From Pseudomonas frederiksbergensis (GTDB lineage Bacteria > Pseudomonadota > Gammaproteobacteria > Pseudomonadales > Pseudomonadaceae), in NCBI RefSeq assembly GCF_003732705.1, contig NZ_MOBR01000012.1, positions 1-58,352 on the forward strand: a DNA stretch of 58,352 nt, given 5' to 3'. The translations under genes were made by a program, and so were the position numbers. The notes under the pieces are model-generated. The model did not search any database and had not been told where the DNA came from. It saw only the letters and a program-made list of their open reading frames with translations. Shown piece after piece: positions 45,765 through 52,938 of this stretch (position 1 is the stretch's first letter; each line of letters starts with the position of its first letter).

Positions 45765-46202
45765 ATGGACAGCGCCTCGGCATCAGTGATGCTGTGGCGG
45801 GCCAATGCCAAGGATGCGCTGCGCCTGGAGCGCTTTTTCCGGCAGTTCGACGAAGTGTCGTTCTGCGACTGGCAGGACGCCAAATGCCTGCGCGGCGTGT
45901 TGGTACAGAAGACCACCACCGCGTACCTGGCGCTCGACCTCAGTGGTGAAGTGGTCGGCGCGGTGCTGGGCGGCATGCTCGGCAGTCGCGGCACCATCAA
46001 CCATCTGGCGGTAAGCCCGCTGTATCGCGCCCAGGGCGTGGGCCAGCGTTTGGTGGAAGCCGCTTCGGCGGACATGAAACGCGTCGGTGTACTGCGGATG
46101 TTCCTGTTTGTCGACGATGCTAACCTTGCCGGCAAACGTTTTTGGACTGCCCAGGGTTTTTGCGAGCCGCGTGGCGAAACGACCTTTGAGAGGGACCTAT
46201 GA
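45765..46202 (+). CDS. GNAT-family N-acetyltransferase
   Basis: A 145-residue single-domain GNAT. The acetyl-CoA pyrophosphate loop is VSPLYRAQGVGQRLVEAA (about 83-100), followed by RMFLFVDDANLAGKRFWTAQ and GF, the classic fourth motif. It begins 13 bases after the dioxygenase and overlaps azlC by four bases (ATGA). A role acetylating the hydroxylated product or its analogue is inferred from position only. Confidence 0.85.
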   Translation: MDSASASVMLWRANAKDALRLERFFRQFDEVSFCDWQDAKCLRGVLVQKTTTAYLALDLSGEVVGAVLGGMLGSRGTINHLAVSPLYRAQGVGQRLVEAASADMKRVGVLRMFLFVDDANLAGKRFWTAQGFCEPRGETTFERDL

Positions 46203-46915
46203 ATGAGACGTCCAGCAGCCAGCCGCTGATGGTCGAGCCGCAGCCTTCGCGCACCTTTGCAGAAGCCAGCCCGGTGGTGGCCGGTTACTTCACGGTGTCG
46301 TTTGTGTTTGGTTTGATGGCCGTCAACGCCGGGTTGCCCGTGTGGCTGCCGGTCGCGATGTGCCTGTTTGTGTATGCCGGCGCTTCGCAGTTCGCCGCGT
46401 TGGCGTTGATCTCCAGCGGCGCTTCGCTGACCACGATTATCCTCACCACCTTCCTGATCAACGCGCGGCACATGCTGATGTCGGTCTACATGGCCAAGGC
46501 CTTGCGGGCGTTGGGGCTCAGTCGTTTTGAACGTTGGTGTTATGCCGGCGGACTGACCGATGAATCGTTCGCCTTCCACAGCGTGAAACTGGGCAGCGGC
46601 GCGCCGGTCAACGTGCGTTACCTGATCGGCTTCAACCTGTTTTGCCACACCTCGTGGGTGATTGGCGGTTTGCTGGGGGCGATTTGCGCGCAGTACGCCT
46701 CGCACCTGATCAAATACCAACTCGATTACGCTCTGACCGCGATGATGCTCTACGTGCTGGTGTCGCTGTGCAACACCCGCAATAAGCTGATCGCCGCCAT
46801 GGCCGCGGTCGCCTGCATGGGCGCCTTGAGCCTGGTCGGCAGCTCGCCGTTCAACGTGTTTATCGCCACATTCGTGGGTTGCGGGGTGGGTGTATGCCTG
46901 ACCAAACGTTCCTGA
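46199..46915 (+). CDS. azlC: AzlC-family amino acid exporter subunit
   Basis: A 238-residue membrane protein with about five to six segments. AFAEASPVVAGYFTVSFVFG-type N terminus, FVYAGASQFAALALISSGAS and TTFLINARHMLMSVYMAKAL are AzlC hallmarks. AzlC with AzlD exports branched-chain amino acids and analogues. GAGGG precedes the ATG. The last bases overlap azlD. Confidence 0.92.
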   Translation: MNETSSSQPLMVEPQPSRTFAEASPVVAGYFTVSFVFGLMAVNAGLPVWLPVAMCLFVYAGASQFAALALISSGASLTTIILTTFLINARHMLMSVYMAKALRALGLSRFERWCYAGGLTDESFAFHSVKLGSGAPVNVRYLIGFNLFCHTSWVIGGLLGAICAQYASHLIKYQLDYALTAMMLYVLVSLCNTRNKLIAAMAAVACMGALSLVGSSPFNVFIATFVGCGVGVCLTKRS

Positions 46916-47211
46916 TTCTGGTCGTTGTGCTGATGATGACCGTGACCTTCCTGCCGCGCGCACTCCCGCTGCAAGTCAACACCGACCACTGGCCGCCCTT
47001 CGTCGCCAGGGCGCTGGAATACTTGCCGGTGGCGATCGTCGCTGCGATCAGCCTTACGCCCTTGTTGATCAAGGACCAGCATGTGCAGCTCGATCGCCCG
47101 GAATTCTATGCCGCGATTCCGACGTTGTTATGTGCGTATTTCAGCAAAAACCTCTTTCTCAGTGTGGCGGTTGGGACGGCTGCGTACATTGCGCTCGGCT
47201 CGTTCATGTAG
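46894..47211 (+). CDS. azlD: AzlD-family amino acid exporter subunit
   Basis: A 105-residue membrane protein with four hydrophobic segments; TFLPRALPLQ and LEYLPVAIVAAISLTPLLIK are AzlD motifs. The ATG at 46894 overlaps the azlC end by 22 bases. Its 3' 84 bases overlap the C-terminal coding region of the convergent LysR gene (47128-48054), an unusually long tail-to-tail overlap. Confidence 0.9.
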   Translation: MPDQTFLILVVVLMMTVTFLPRALPLQVNTDHWPPFVARALEYLPVAIVAAISLTPLLIKDQHVQLDRPEFYAAIPTLLCAYFSKNLFLSVAVGTAAYIALGSFM

Positions 47212-48054
47212 GCGCAGGTCGACCACGTCGCTCAACGCCTGGCCCGACAACTCGGGGTTATTGACCGCCAGCCGCACTTCGAGGAAGTCCTCGAAATCCG
47301 GGAAAATGGTCAAGCCGTTACGCTGGGCGGCGTCGCGGGACACCATGCCGATGCCGTCCATTTGCGGGATCAGCGACAAGGTCAGGGTCTCGCTGCATGA
47401 GTAAATCGTCCGTTGGCCGGTTTCGTAATTACCCAGTCCCGCGTCGAGAAAGCGCAGGAAGCTGTTGGAGTACGGACAATCGTCTGCCGGACGCACCTGA
47501 AGCTTGTCGCCCAGCAACACCAGCGGATCGTTCTCCTGGCCGCAATGCGCACCGACCACCTGAACGTGCACATCCGGCAGCAAAATGCTCGGCAGCCCTG
47601 GCTTTTGCGGGCCGATCAACACGGCCAGGTCGAAATCTTCATTCTTCAGCTTGCTGAGGTTTTCCATCGACTCTGCGTAGGAGAACTCCAGTTGATGATC
47701 AGGAAACACCTCAAACAGGCGTCCGATCATGCGCCGATTGAAGTCTTCCGACAGCGTGGTATTCAACGCCACCTTCAGCGTGCGCTGACCGGGCACCTTC
47801 AATGCAGCGACTTTCTCTTCCATCTGCCGCGTGGCGACCAGGACTTTGTCCATATACGGCGTGAGCTCGGTGCCCTGCGCCGTCAGGGTCAGGCCCTTGT
47901 TGGAACGTCGAAACAGGCGAAAACCAAACTGCTCTTCGACCTTGTTCAACTGCGCGGCCAACGCCTGCACCGTCAAACAGGAATGCTCTGCCGCCGCCGA
48001 CAACGAGCCGGTCTGCACAATGCGCATGAGGTTGCGTAAGGTTCTGCTATCCAT
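47128..48054 (-). CDS. LysR-family regulator, convergent with azlD
   Basis: A 308-residue LTTR starting MDSRTLRNLMRIVQTGSLSA with HTH at about 1-60 and an effector domain (about 90-295). The ATG at 48054 is chosen over one at 48084 because it gives the canonical LTTR start. The C terminus (VRSRPNRHTEKEVFAEIRT) is an arginine-rich extension encoded opposite azlD. Being convergent it is not the usual divergent regulator, so control of the azl operon is possible but not implied. Confidence 0.85.
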   Translation of the reverse strand: MDSRTLRNLMRIVQTGSLSAAAEHSCLTVQALAAQLNKVEEQFGFRLFRRSNKGLTLTAQGTELTPYMDKVLVATRQMEEKVAALKVPGQRTLKVALNTTLSEDFNRRMIGRLFEVFPDHQLEFSYAESMENLSKLKNEDFDLAVLIGPQKPGLPSILLPDVHVQVVGAHCGQENDPLVLLGDKLQVRPADDCPYSNSFLRFLDAGLGNYETGQRTIYSCSETLTLSLIPQMDGIGMVSRDAAQRNGLTIFPDFEDFLEVRLAVNNPELSGQALSDVVDLRLHERAERNVRSRPNRHTEKEVFAEIRT

Positions 48055-48372
48055 GGGGTAATGCCCTCTAAAGTGGGCTGGCAATTGTTGTGTACTTAGC
48101 GGCCGATCCTGCGCCTATGCCGGCTATATTCCTGCACCTGAGCATAGTTGTCGCGGGTTTAGTAGCGAATTGATTCCGCAGCCGATGGCTGGAGGCTTAC
48201 ACAGGATCGGGGTTTTTGGTGGTGGTGAGGTGATTGGGATCAAAAAAACGCGGGAGGTGTGCGACTTTTCGGTTGGGTGAATGAAGGCTCTTTATTCGCT
48301 TATGGATTAAATTCACATATTCATCCGTATCTGTACTAGTCTGAATCCAGACATTGCTACGGAGGCGATCCC
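48055..48372. other. intergenic region before the Xre-RES pair
   Basis: About 320 bases between the divergent LysR and antitoxin genes. AT content rises from 48270. TTCACATATTCATCCGTATC followed by TGTACTAGT may hold the antitoxin promoter, and GAATGAAGG/ CTCTTTATTC could be an operator, but neither is certain. No ORF seen. Confidence 0.35.
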
Positions 48373-48783
48373 ATGTCTATCTCATCCCCCGCCCTCAGCC
48401 CACAGCAACAACTCGACTCCCCAGAAGCCGGCCGCGTCGCGCTTAAGTTCTTCTTCAACCTCATGGAACGCTGGGGTTGCAGCGCCGAGCAACAACGCAC
48501 GCTGCTGGGCAAAGTCGGCAACACCACGTTCTACAAGTACAAACATCTGCCACCCAACGTGCGTTTGCCCCACGACACTCTGGAGCGCATTTCCTACCTG
48601 ATGGGCATCCACAAAGCGCTGAGCATCATCTTCAGCAACAGCCGCGAGCGCGCCTACAAATGGGTCAGCAGCCCGAACACCGCCGCGCCGTTCAATGGCC
48701 AAACCGCGCTGGACTACATGCTGGTCGGCCGCGTCGTAGACATCGCTGATGTACGCCGCTACCTCGACGGAGTACGCGGTTGA
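48373..48783 (+). CDS. Xre/MbcA/ParS-type antitoxin
   Basis: A 136-residue antitoxin of the Xre-RES type II system: an N-terminal HTH-like region (about 20-75) and the C-terminal toxin-binding domain GIHKALSIIFSNSRERAYKW plus PNTAAPFNGQTALDYMLVGR (about 75-130). It shares one base with the toxin ATG (TGATG), so they are coupled and the antitoxin leads, as usual. It likely represses its own promoter. Confidence 0.92.
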   Translation: MSISSPALSPQQQLDSPEAGRVALKFFFNLMERWGCSAEQQRTLLGKVGNTTFYKYKHLPPNVRLPHDTLERISYLMGIHKALSIIFSNSRERAYKWVSSPNTAAPFNGQTALDYMLVGRVVDIADVRRYLDGVRG

Positions 48784-49460
48784 TGGCGCCGGAACTGGCC
48801 GATCCGCAGTGGCCGCGGGCCTATCGGATCGTTAACAGTTGTTTCCCGCCGATCTCGTTGTTTGAAGATGTGCTCGATCCGGAAGACTTGCCCACCGCTT
48901 ATGCGCTGGAAGCATTGACCAATGATCGGTTGATGGAAGAGGCCGGCGTGCTTTCTCGCGTGCGGCCCGAAGACCGAATCTCCGGGCCTGGTTCTACTCC
49001 GGTGATGGCAGCGTTCACTCACATCGGCAAAACCAGTCGCTTCACCGATGGCACGTTTGGCGTCTACTACGCCGCTAGCAGCCAGGCTGCGGCTATCGCC
49101 GAGACGAGTTATCACCAGGAACGATTTCTCGCTGCGACCAATGAGCCAGACCTTGAGTTGACCATGCGGACTTACGTCAACAAAGTCGTCAAACCGTTGC
49201 ATGACATTCGCCAAAACTATCCGCAGCTTCATGATCCAGACCCGACTGCTTACGGCCCGTCCCAGGCTTTTGCTCGGCAGTTGCGTGAAGCTATGTCGTG
49301 GGGATTGCTCTACAACAGCGTTCGGTTGCCTGGGCATGAATGTGTTGCGGCGTTTCGCCCGCCGGCGGTGTCGATTCCGAAGCAGGGGAAGCACATTCGG
49401 TATGTTTGGAGTGCGAGCAGTCGGCGGATTTCGTTTGTGTTTGAGGTGAGTGAAGTATGA
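48783..49460 (+). CDS. RES-domain toxin (NAD+-depleting)
   Basis: A 225-residue RES protein. The name-giving residues are present: Arg in RAYRIVNS (about 14-18), Glu in AAIAETSYH (about 103), and Ser in LYNSVRLPGHEC (about 177). RES toxins such as MbcT degrade NAD+. The start is the ATG overlapping the antitoxin stop. With the intact antitoxin the module appears functional; roles in persistence or phage defence are inference. Confidence 0.92.
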   Translation: MAPELADPQWPRAYRIVNSCFPPISLFEDVLDPEDLPTAYALEALTNDRLMEEAGVLSRVRPEDRISGPGSTPVMAAFTHIGKTSRFTDGTFGVYYAASSQAAAIAETSYHQERFLAATNEPDLELTMRTYVNKVVKPLHDIRQNYPQLHDPDPTAYGPSQAFARQLREAMSWGLLYNSVRLPGHECVAAFRPPAVSIPKQGKHIRYVWSASSRRISFVFEVSEV

Positions 49461-49512
49461 GCAGTGAGTCCCAAAATTGTTAGAAATTGCGACGATTTTG
49501 GCCGATTTCTAA

Positions 49513-49575
49513 TCGTTTTTATGCAAAAGGTCGGTTTTATGATCGTTTTTATGCAGGGAGAGTCGATTTTATGCA
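49513..49575 (+). repeat. four copies of a TCGTTTTTATGCA-like motif
   Basis: TCGTTTTTATGCA (49513), TCGGTTTTATGAT (49531), TCGTTTTTATGCA (49543) and TCGATTTTATGCA (49563) stand within 63 bases just downstream of the RES toxin. The spacing is irregular (18, 12, 20). Three of four end in ATGCA. It may bind a regulator or be a relic of duplication. Confidence 0.6.
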
Positions 49576-49606
49576 CGGAGCTCAAATTCTTAACGATTTC
49601 CGACAA

Positions 49607-49638
49607 GCAAAAAGCCCCGATTGGTTCGGGGCTTTTTT
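49607..49638. terminator. bidirectional rho-independent terminator
   Basis: AAAAAGCCCCGA-TTGG-TTCGGGGCTTTTTT: strong stem and T-runs on both strands. It can end the RES toxin transcript and the convergent DUF3077 transcript. Confidence 0.88.
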
Positions 49639-49650
49639 ATGCGTGCGCGA

Positions 49651-49935
49651 CTACGTTGGACGGCGGTTGTTACACGGTGCGTCGAGAACCTTCACCACGT
49701 CATCAATGATCGCCTTGCTCATTTCCTGCAAATAATACGACGCCCAGGCATGCCGGTCGGTTTCGCGAACCATAGCAGCGTCAGAGGCGAGCAGTTTGGC
49801 GACGTGGAGCAGGTTGGAAGCGTGGGAAAGGGCTTCGATCACCGGGACACCGGAGTTGATGCGAAACAGCGCTTCGTTGGCGTGGTAGGAGAACGGGGTG
49901 AGGCCGATGGTTTTCAGGTCTTGAGGGATGGTCAT
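49651..49935 (-). CDS. DUF3077 family protein
   Basis: A 94-residue, probably helical protein: MTIPQDLKTIGLTPFSYHAN then IEALSHASNLLHVAKLLASDAA fits DUF3077, a family abundant in pseudomonads with no known function. The ATG at 49935 overlaps the stop of a 28-codon upstream ORF (ATGA), and GCACCTCC reads as GGAGGTGC just upstream. Its long leader holds several hairpins. Confidence 0.75.
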   Translation of the reverse strand: MTIPQDLKTIGLTPFSYHANEALFRINSGVPVIEALSHASNLLHVAKLLASDAAMVRETDRHAWASYYLQEMSKAIIDDVVKVLDAPCNNRRPT

Positions 49936-50018
49936 TGGGCACCTCCGGTTTTTGGGCGGTGGTGGGTTATGACCGGTGCAGCAGTGGCGCAAACTTTGGA
50001 CGGACTGATGGCAAGCAT
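49932..50018 (-). CDS. 28-residue leader ORF coupled to the DUF3077 gene
   Basis: Begins MLAISPSKVCATAAPVITHH and ends GAQ, with AGGAG eight bases upstream of the ATG (50027-50031). Its stop overlaps the DUF3077 start by four bases, so translation of one could drive the other. An in-frame extension reaches 50294, but the internal ATG has the ribosome-binding site. No similarity recognised. Confidence 0.45.
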   Translation of the reverse strand: MLAISPSKVCATAAPVITHHRPKTGGAQ

Positions 50019-50262
50019 TAGCAAAACTCCTACATATAAGTGAGAGCTGCCACGTTCGTTCTCAGGCGAATGGGTGACAGCTGTGCGCAGGCTGAGAACC
50101 GGAAATGTAGGAAACCGGCAGACCCGAAGGCCTCCCACGCACAGCCGCCATAACACGGAAATGCAGGCACAAAAAAACGCCGACAATCGTGATTTGGTGG
50201 CGCTCGTGCGCCTACATATTACCCGGGTTCTCAGGCCCGGTCGCTGAATCGGCAGCGACGGC
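50019..50262 (-). promoter_or_regulatory. structured leader upstream of DUF3077
   Basis: On the minus strand this region contains hairpins GTCGCTG-N6-CAGCGAC and CCGGG-N8-CCCGG (50223-50259), GGCGC-ACGA-GCGCC (about 50202-50215), and repeated blocks CCTGAGAAC plus ATATGTAGG at both ends. The first two hairpins recur at 13420-13457. It may be a regulatory RNA, attenuator, or a mobile non-coding unit. Confidence 0.55.
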
Positions 50263-50429
50263 TTGAAGGTAGCTTGAGGCGGGAGGATGCGCAATCGTGG
50301 CGAGGTGGTGGCGTGGGGTGAACGGTTTAGTGTTTTTTATGGCTGAGCAATAATTATTGGCCGGGCATAATTTTGATAATTTGGATGACCTACCAATAGG
50401 GTTGTCGATTTGCTCGAGGAGCATCAGCA

Positions 50430-50597
50430 ATGGATGTAGAACTGAATCAGTTTCAGAAGGATTTTCTGGAATCTGTGCGTCAGATGAAAACGAGACAAGT
50501 CCTTCCTGCCGCTGAGAAAGAAGACTTAAACGGTGAGAAACGGTTCGAATCGCGCAGAGACACGTCGCCAGAACGCGTCGAAAAAGCTGAGAAATAG
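50430..50597 (+). pseudogene. truncated HTH antitoxin (N-terminal stub)
   Basis: A 55-codon ORF beginning MDVELNQFQKDFLESVRQMK, with CGAGGAGCA before the ATG. That start resembles the leader of HigA/Xre antitoxins in Pseudomonas (FQxDLLxSVxxMKAG), but the DNA-binding domain is missing; a charged tail (KRFESRRDTSPERVEKAEK) ends it. No toxin partner is nearby. It may be a decayed antitoxin or an unrelated small protein. Confidence 0.5.
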
Positions 50598-50681
50598 CGA
50601 CACGTAACCTAGCGGATTACATGAAACGGAGATGAGCCCCACAGTCGGTGTCGACTGTTAACGCCCCTGCATCGATCGCAA

Positions 50682-50879
50682 TTACTCGATCTTACCCGTT
50701 GCGAGCTCGGAAGCACGCGAATCGATCACGTCTAATCCAGCTGCACCTTCATCCTCTTTTACGTCCGGGTTGTTGATGCAATCGGCGAGTATTGAAAGCT
50801 CCATTTCCCCCGCGATTATGCTAGCGACTTCCCCGTCATGCGTGACATGGAAAGGACTGTAGAAGTATTGAATTGTCAT
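50682..50879 (-). CDS. small hypothetical acidic protein
   Basis: A 65-residue ORF starting MTIQYFYSPFHVTHDGEVAS at 50879, with AGGA eight bases before the ATG (another ATG two codons upstream is possible). The end is acidic (PDVKEDEGAAGLDVIDS). No family is recognised. The surrounding DNA is AT-rich compared with the core genes, which suggests acquired DNA. Confidence 0.4.
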   Translation of the reverse strand: MTIQYFYSPFHVTHDGEVASIIAGEMELSILADCINNPDVKEDEGAAGLDVIDSRASELATGKIE

Positions 50880-51095
50880 GAGCATTTTCCTATATCTAAT
50901 GATTGCGAAAAAATGGAGATTGGCCGATTCAACATTTTTGACGCAAACAGTTTTAGCGCCTGCCGCTGGCGTAATCATTACACCAAGTAACTAATGAAGT
51001 ACCCGCCCCCACCTTTATCCCCCTGACCCAACCTCCTACATTTATCTCCAACGCCTCCCCATCATCCCGACGGGGCAGGTCACTGGAGATTCCTC

Positions 51096-51317
51096 ATGCC
51101 TTTCGTAAGCGTTCGCATCACCCGCGATGGCGTTACCTCGGAGCAGAAAGCTCAGGTGATCGCCGAAATCACTGAAACCCTGCAGCGCGTCCTCAAGAAG
51201 GATCCGCACCTGACCCACATCGTGATCGAAGAAGTCGACACCGATAACTGGGGTTACGCCGGGATTACCACCACCCAGTACCGCAAGCAACTGGCTGACG
51301 CGGAGGGCAAATCGTGA
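51096..51317 (+). CDS. 4-oxalocrotonate tautomerase family protein
   Basis: A 73-residue tautomerase. The catalytic Pro is residue 2 (MPFVSVRITRDG), exposed after Met removal, and the strand-helix pattern VTSEQKAQVIAEITETLQRV fits the family. CTGGAGATTCCTC precedes the ATG. Its stop overlaps the next GTG start by four bases, coupling it to the DsbA-like gene. Confidence 0.9.
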   Translation: MPFVSVRITRDGVTSEQKAQVIAEITETLQRVLKKDPHLTHIVIEEVDTDNWGYAGITTTQYRKQLADAEGKS

Positions 51318-51970
51318 CCGCGTCCGTTTCTATCGATTTCATCTCCGACGTGGTGTGCCCGTGGTGTGCGTTAGGTGCGACGGCGCTGGAGCAAGCGATT
51401 GAGAACGTGGCCGGTGAAGTCTCGGTCGAGCTGACTTACAAGCCTTTCGAGTTGAACCCGGACATGCCGGCAGTCGGCGAAAACGCTGTCGAGCACTTGA
51501 TGCGCAAATATGGACGCACCGCCGAAGACGTCGCTGCTGGCAAAGCGATGCAGATCGCTCGCGGTGAGGCCATCGGGTTCAAGTTCGATCTGGAGAAACG
51601 CAGCCACTTCTACAACACCTTTGATGCGCACCGGTTGCTGACGTGGGCGTTGCGGGAAGGGCGGCAGGTCGCACTGAAGAAAGCCTTGCTGCGTGGTTAT
51701 TTCTCTGACGGCCAGAACCTGAGTGATCGCGAGACGCTGGTTCGACTGGCGGCGGAAGTGGGGCTGGATGCGGCTGCAGCCCGCGAGGTGCTGGCGTCCG
51801 GGGCGTTCGCCACGGAAGTGCGTGATCTTGAGGAGTTTTACCGCGAGCGCGGCATCAACTCGGTCCCGGCCATGGTGCTGAACGGTCGTCACCTGGTGTC
51901 CGGTTCACAGTCGGTCGAGTACTACGAACAGATGTTGCGACAAATGGCGCAGGCGCCTGTTGAAGCCTGA
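51314..51970 (+). CDS. DsbA-family (FrnE-like) oxidoreductase
   Basis: A 218-residue FrnE-type protein. The redox motif is CPWC (VVCPWCALGATAL, Cys15/Cys18) near the N terminus, and the cis-Pro stretch INSVPAMVLN is at about 185-194. No signal peptide, so cytoplasmic. FrnE members are 2-hydroxychromene-2-carboxylate isomerase-like or stress thiol enzymes. Starts at GTG 51314, overlapping the tautomerase. Confidence 0.9.
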   Translation: MTASVSIDFISDVVCPWCALGATALEQAIENVAGEVSVELTYKPFELNPDMPAVGENAVEHLMRKYGRTAEDVAAGKAMQIARGEAIGFKFDLEKRSHFYNTFDAHRLLTWALREGRQVALKKALLRGYFSDGQNLSDRETLVRLAAEVGLDAAAAREVLASGAFATEVRDLEEFYRERGINSVPAMVLNGRHLVSGSQSVEYYEQMLRQMAQAPVEA

Positions 51971-52013
51971 TTCATCACTTTTTCAAACCATCATTTATTA
52001 GTTGAGGTTCATC

Positions 52014-52724
52014 ATGAGCAATTCGAAGAAAGTCATCGTTATCACTGGCGCTTCCCAAGGTCTCGGCGCTGGCATGGTCAAGGCGTTTCGTGAACTGGAT
52101 TACAAAGTCGTCGCCACTTCGCGTTCGATCAAACCGTCCACTGACCCGGACATTCACACAGTTGCCGGCGACATCGGTGATCCCGCGGTTGCCCAGCGCG
52201 TTATCCGTGAAGCGATTGAGCGTTTTGGTCGTGTAGATACGCTGGTCAACAATGCCGGGATCTTCGTCGCCAAGCCATTCACCGCTTACACCCCAGAAGA
52301 TTACGCCGCGGTACTGTCGGTGAATTTGAATGGCTTCTTCTACATCACCCAACTTGCAATTACCGAGATGGAAAAGCAGGGCAGCGGTCATGTGGTCAGC
52401 ATCACCACCAGTTTGGTGGACCATGCGATTGATGGTGTGCCTTCGGTACTGGCTTCGTTGACCAAGGGTGGCTTGAATGCGGCGACCAAGTCACTGGCGA
52501 TTGAGTACGCCAAACGTGGGATTCGGGTGAATGCTGTTTCGCCGGGCATCATTAAAACGCCGATGCACAGTGAGGAAACTCACGCGGCCCTTGGTGCACT
52601 GCATCCGGTCGGGCACATGGGCGAAGTTCACGACATTACACAGGCGATTGTCTATCTCGATACTGCGAATTTTGTTACTGGTGAAATTCTGCATGTGGAT
52701 GGTGGGCAGAGTGCGGGTCACTAA
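52014..52724 (+). CDS. SDR-family oxidoreductase
   Basis: A 236-residue short-chain dehydrogenase. Nucleotide-binding TGASQGLGAGM (about 11-21), NNAGIF (about 79-84), catalytic Ser in SITTSLVDHA. At the active-site Tyr position the sequence reads PSVLASLTKGGLNAATKSLA, so the usual Tyr-X3-Lys appears as a Leu-X3-Gly or shifted form; the enzyme may be atypical or inactive. Third gene after the tautomerase and FrnE-like pair, probably one operon. Confidence 0.85.
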   Translation: MSNSKKVIVITGASQGLGAGMVKAFRELDYKVVATSRSIKPSTDPDIHTVAGDIGDPAVAQRVIREAIERFGRVDTLVNNAGIFVAKPFTAYTPEDYAAVLSVNLNGFFYITQLAITEMEKQGSGHVVSITTSLVDHAIDGVPSVLASLTKGGLNAATKSLAIEYAKRGIRVNAVSPGIIKTPMHSEETHAALGALHPVGHMGEVHDITQAIVYLDTANFVTGEILHVDGGQSAGH

Positions 52725-52753
52725 GATCTGATTTTACAAACTGCAGAAACAAC

Positions 52754-52786
52754 AAAGCCCTCGCAGAAATGCGAGGGCTTTTTTTG
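52754..52786. terminator. bidirectional terminator
   Basis: AAAGCCCTCGCA-GAAA-TGCGAGGGCTTTTTTT: twelve-base-pair stem. It ends the SDR transcript on + and lies directly downstream of the first tRNA fragment on the minus strand, so it was probably that tRNA's terminator too. Confidence 0.88.
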
Positions 52787-52788
52787 TC

Positions 52789-52813
52789 TGGTGCCGAAAC
52801 CAGGAATCGAACT
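52789..52813 (-). other. 3'-end fragment of tRNA-Thr(CGT): integration scar
   Basis: The complement of these 25 bases reads AGTTCGATTCCTGGTTTCGG plus CACCA, the T-arm and acceptor end of tRNA-Thr with anticodon CGT. The 5' two-thirds of the tRNA is absent to the right, so this is an att-type remnant, not a gene. Confidence 0.75.
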
Positions 52814-52886
52814 TGAACGAAAAATAAATCCGTCCCCTTTACTGGCCGAATGCATGTACATGCACCGCTGGAGGCTTTGAAAACAG

Positions 52887-52931
52887 TGGAGCGGGTGAAG
52901 GGACTCGAACCCTCGTTATCAGCTTGGGAGG
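52887..52931 (-). other. 3'-end fragment of tRNA-Gly(CCC): integration scar
   Basis: The complement runs CTCCCAAGCTGATAACGAGG then GTTCGAGTCCCTTCACCCGC then TCCA, which is the anticodon loop (CCC), T-arm and acceptor 3' strand of tRNA-Gly(CCC). The 5' half is missing. This tRNA is a known insertion site of pseudomonad islands. Confidence 0.78.
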
Positions 52932-52938
52932 GGGGAAT

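Noticed and set aside
49932..50294. 120-residue ORF covering the whole DUF3077 leader
   Set aside because: Its first 90 codons lie in structured, repeat-containing DNA without a ribosome-binding site; only the 28-codon 3' part has one.
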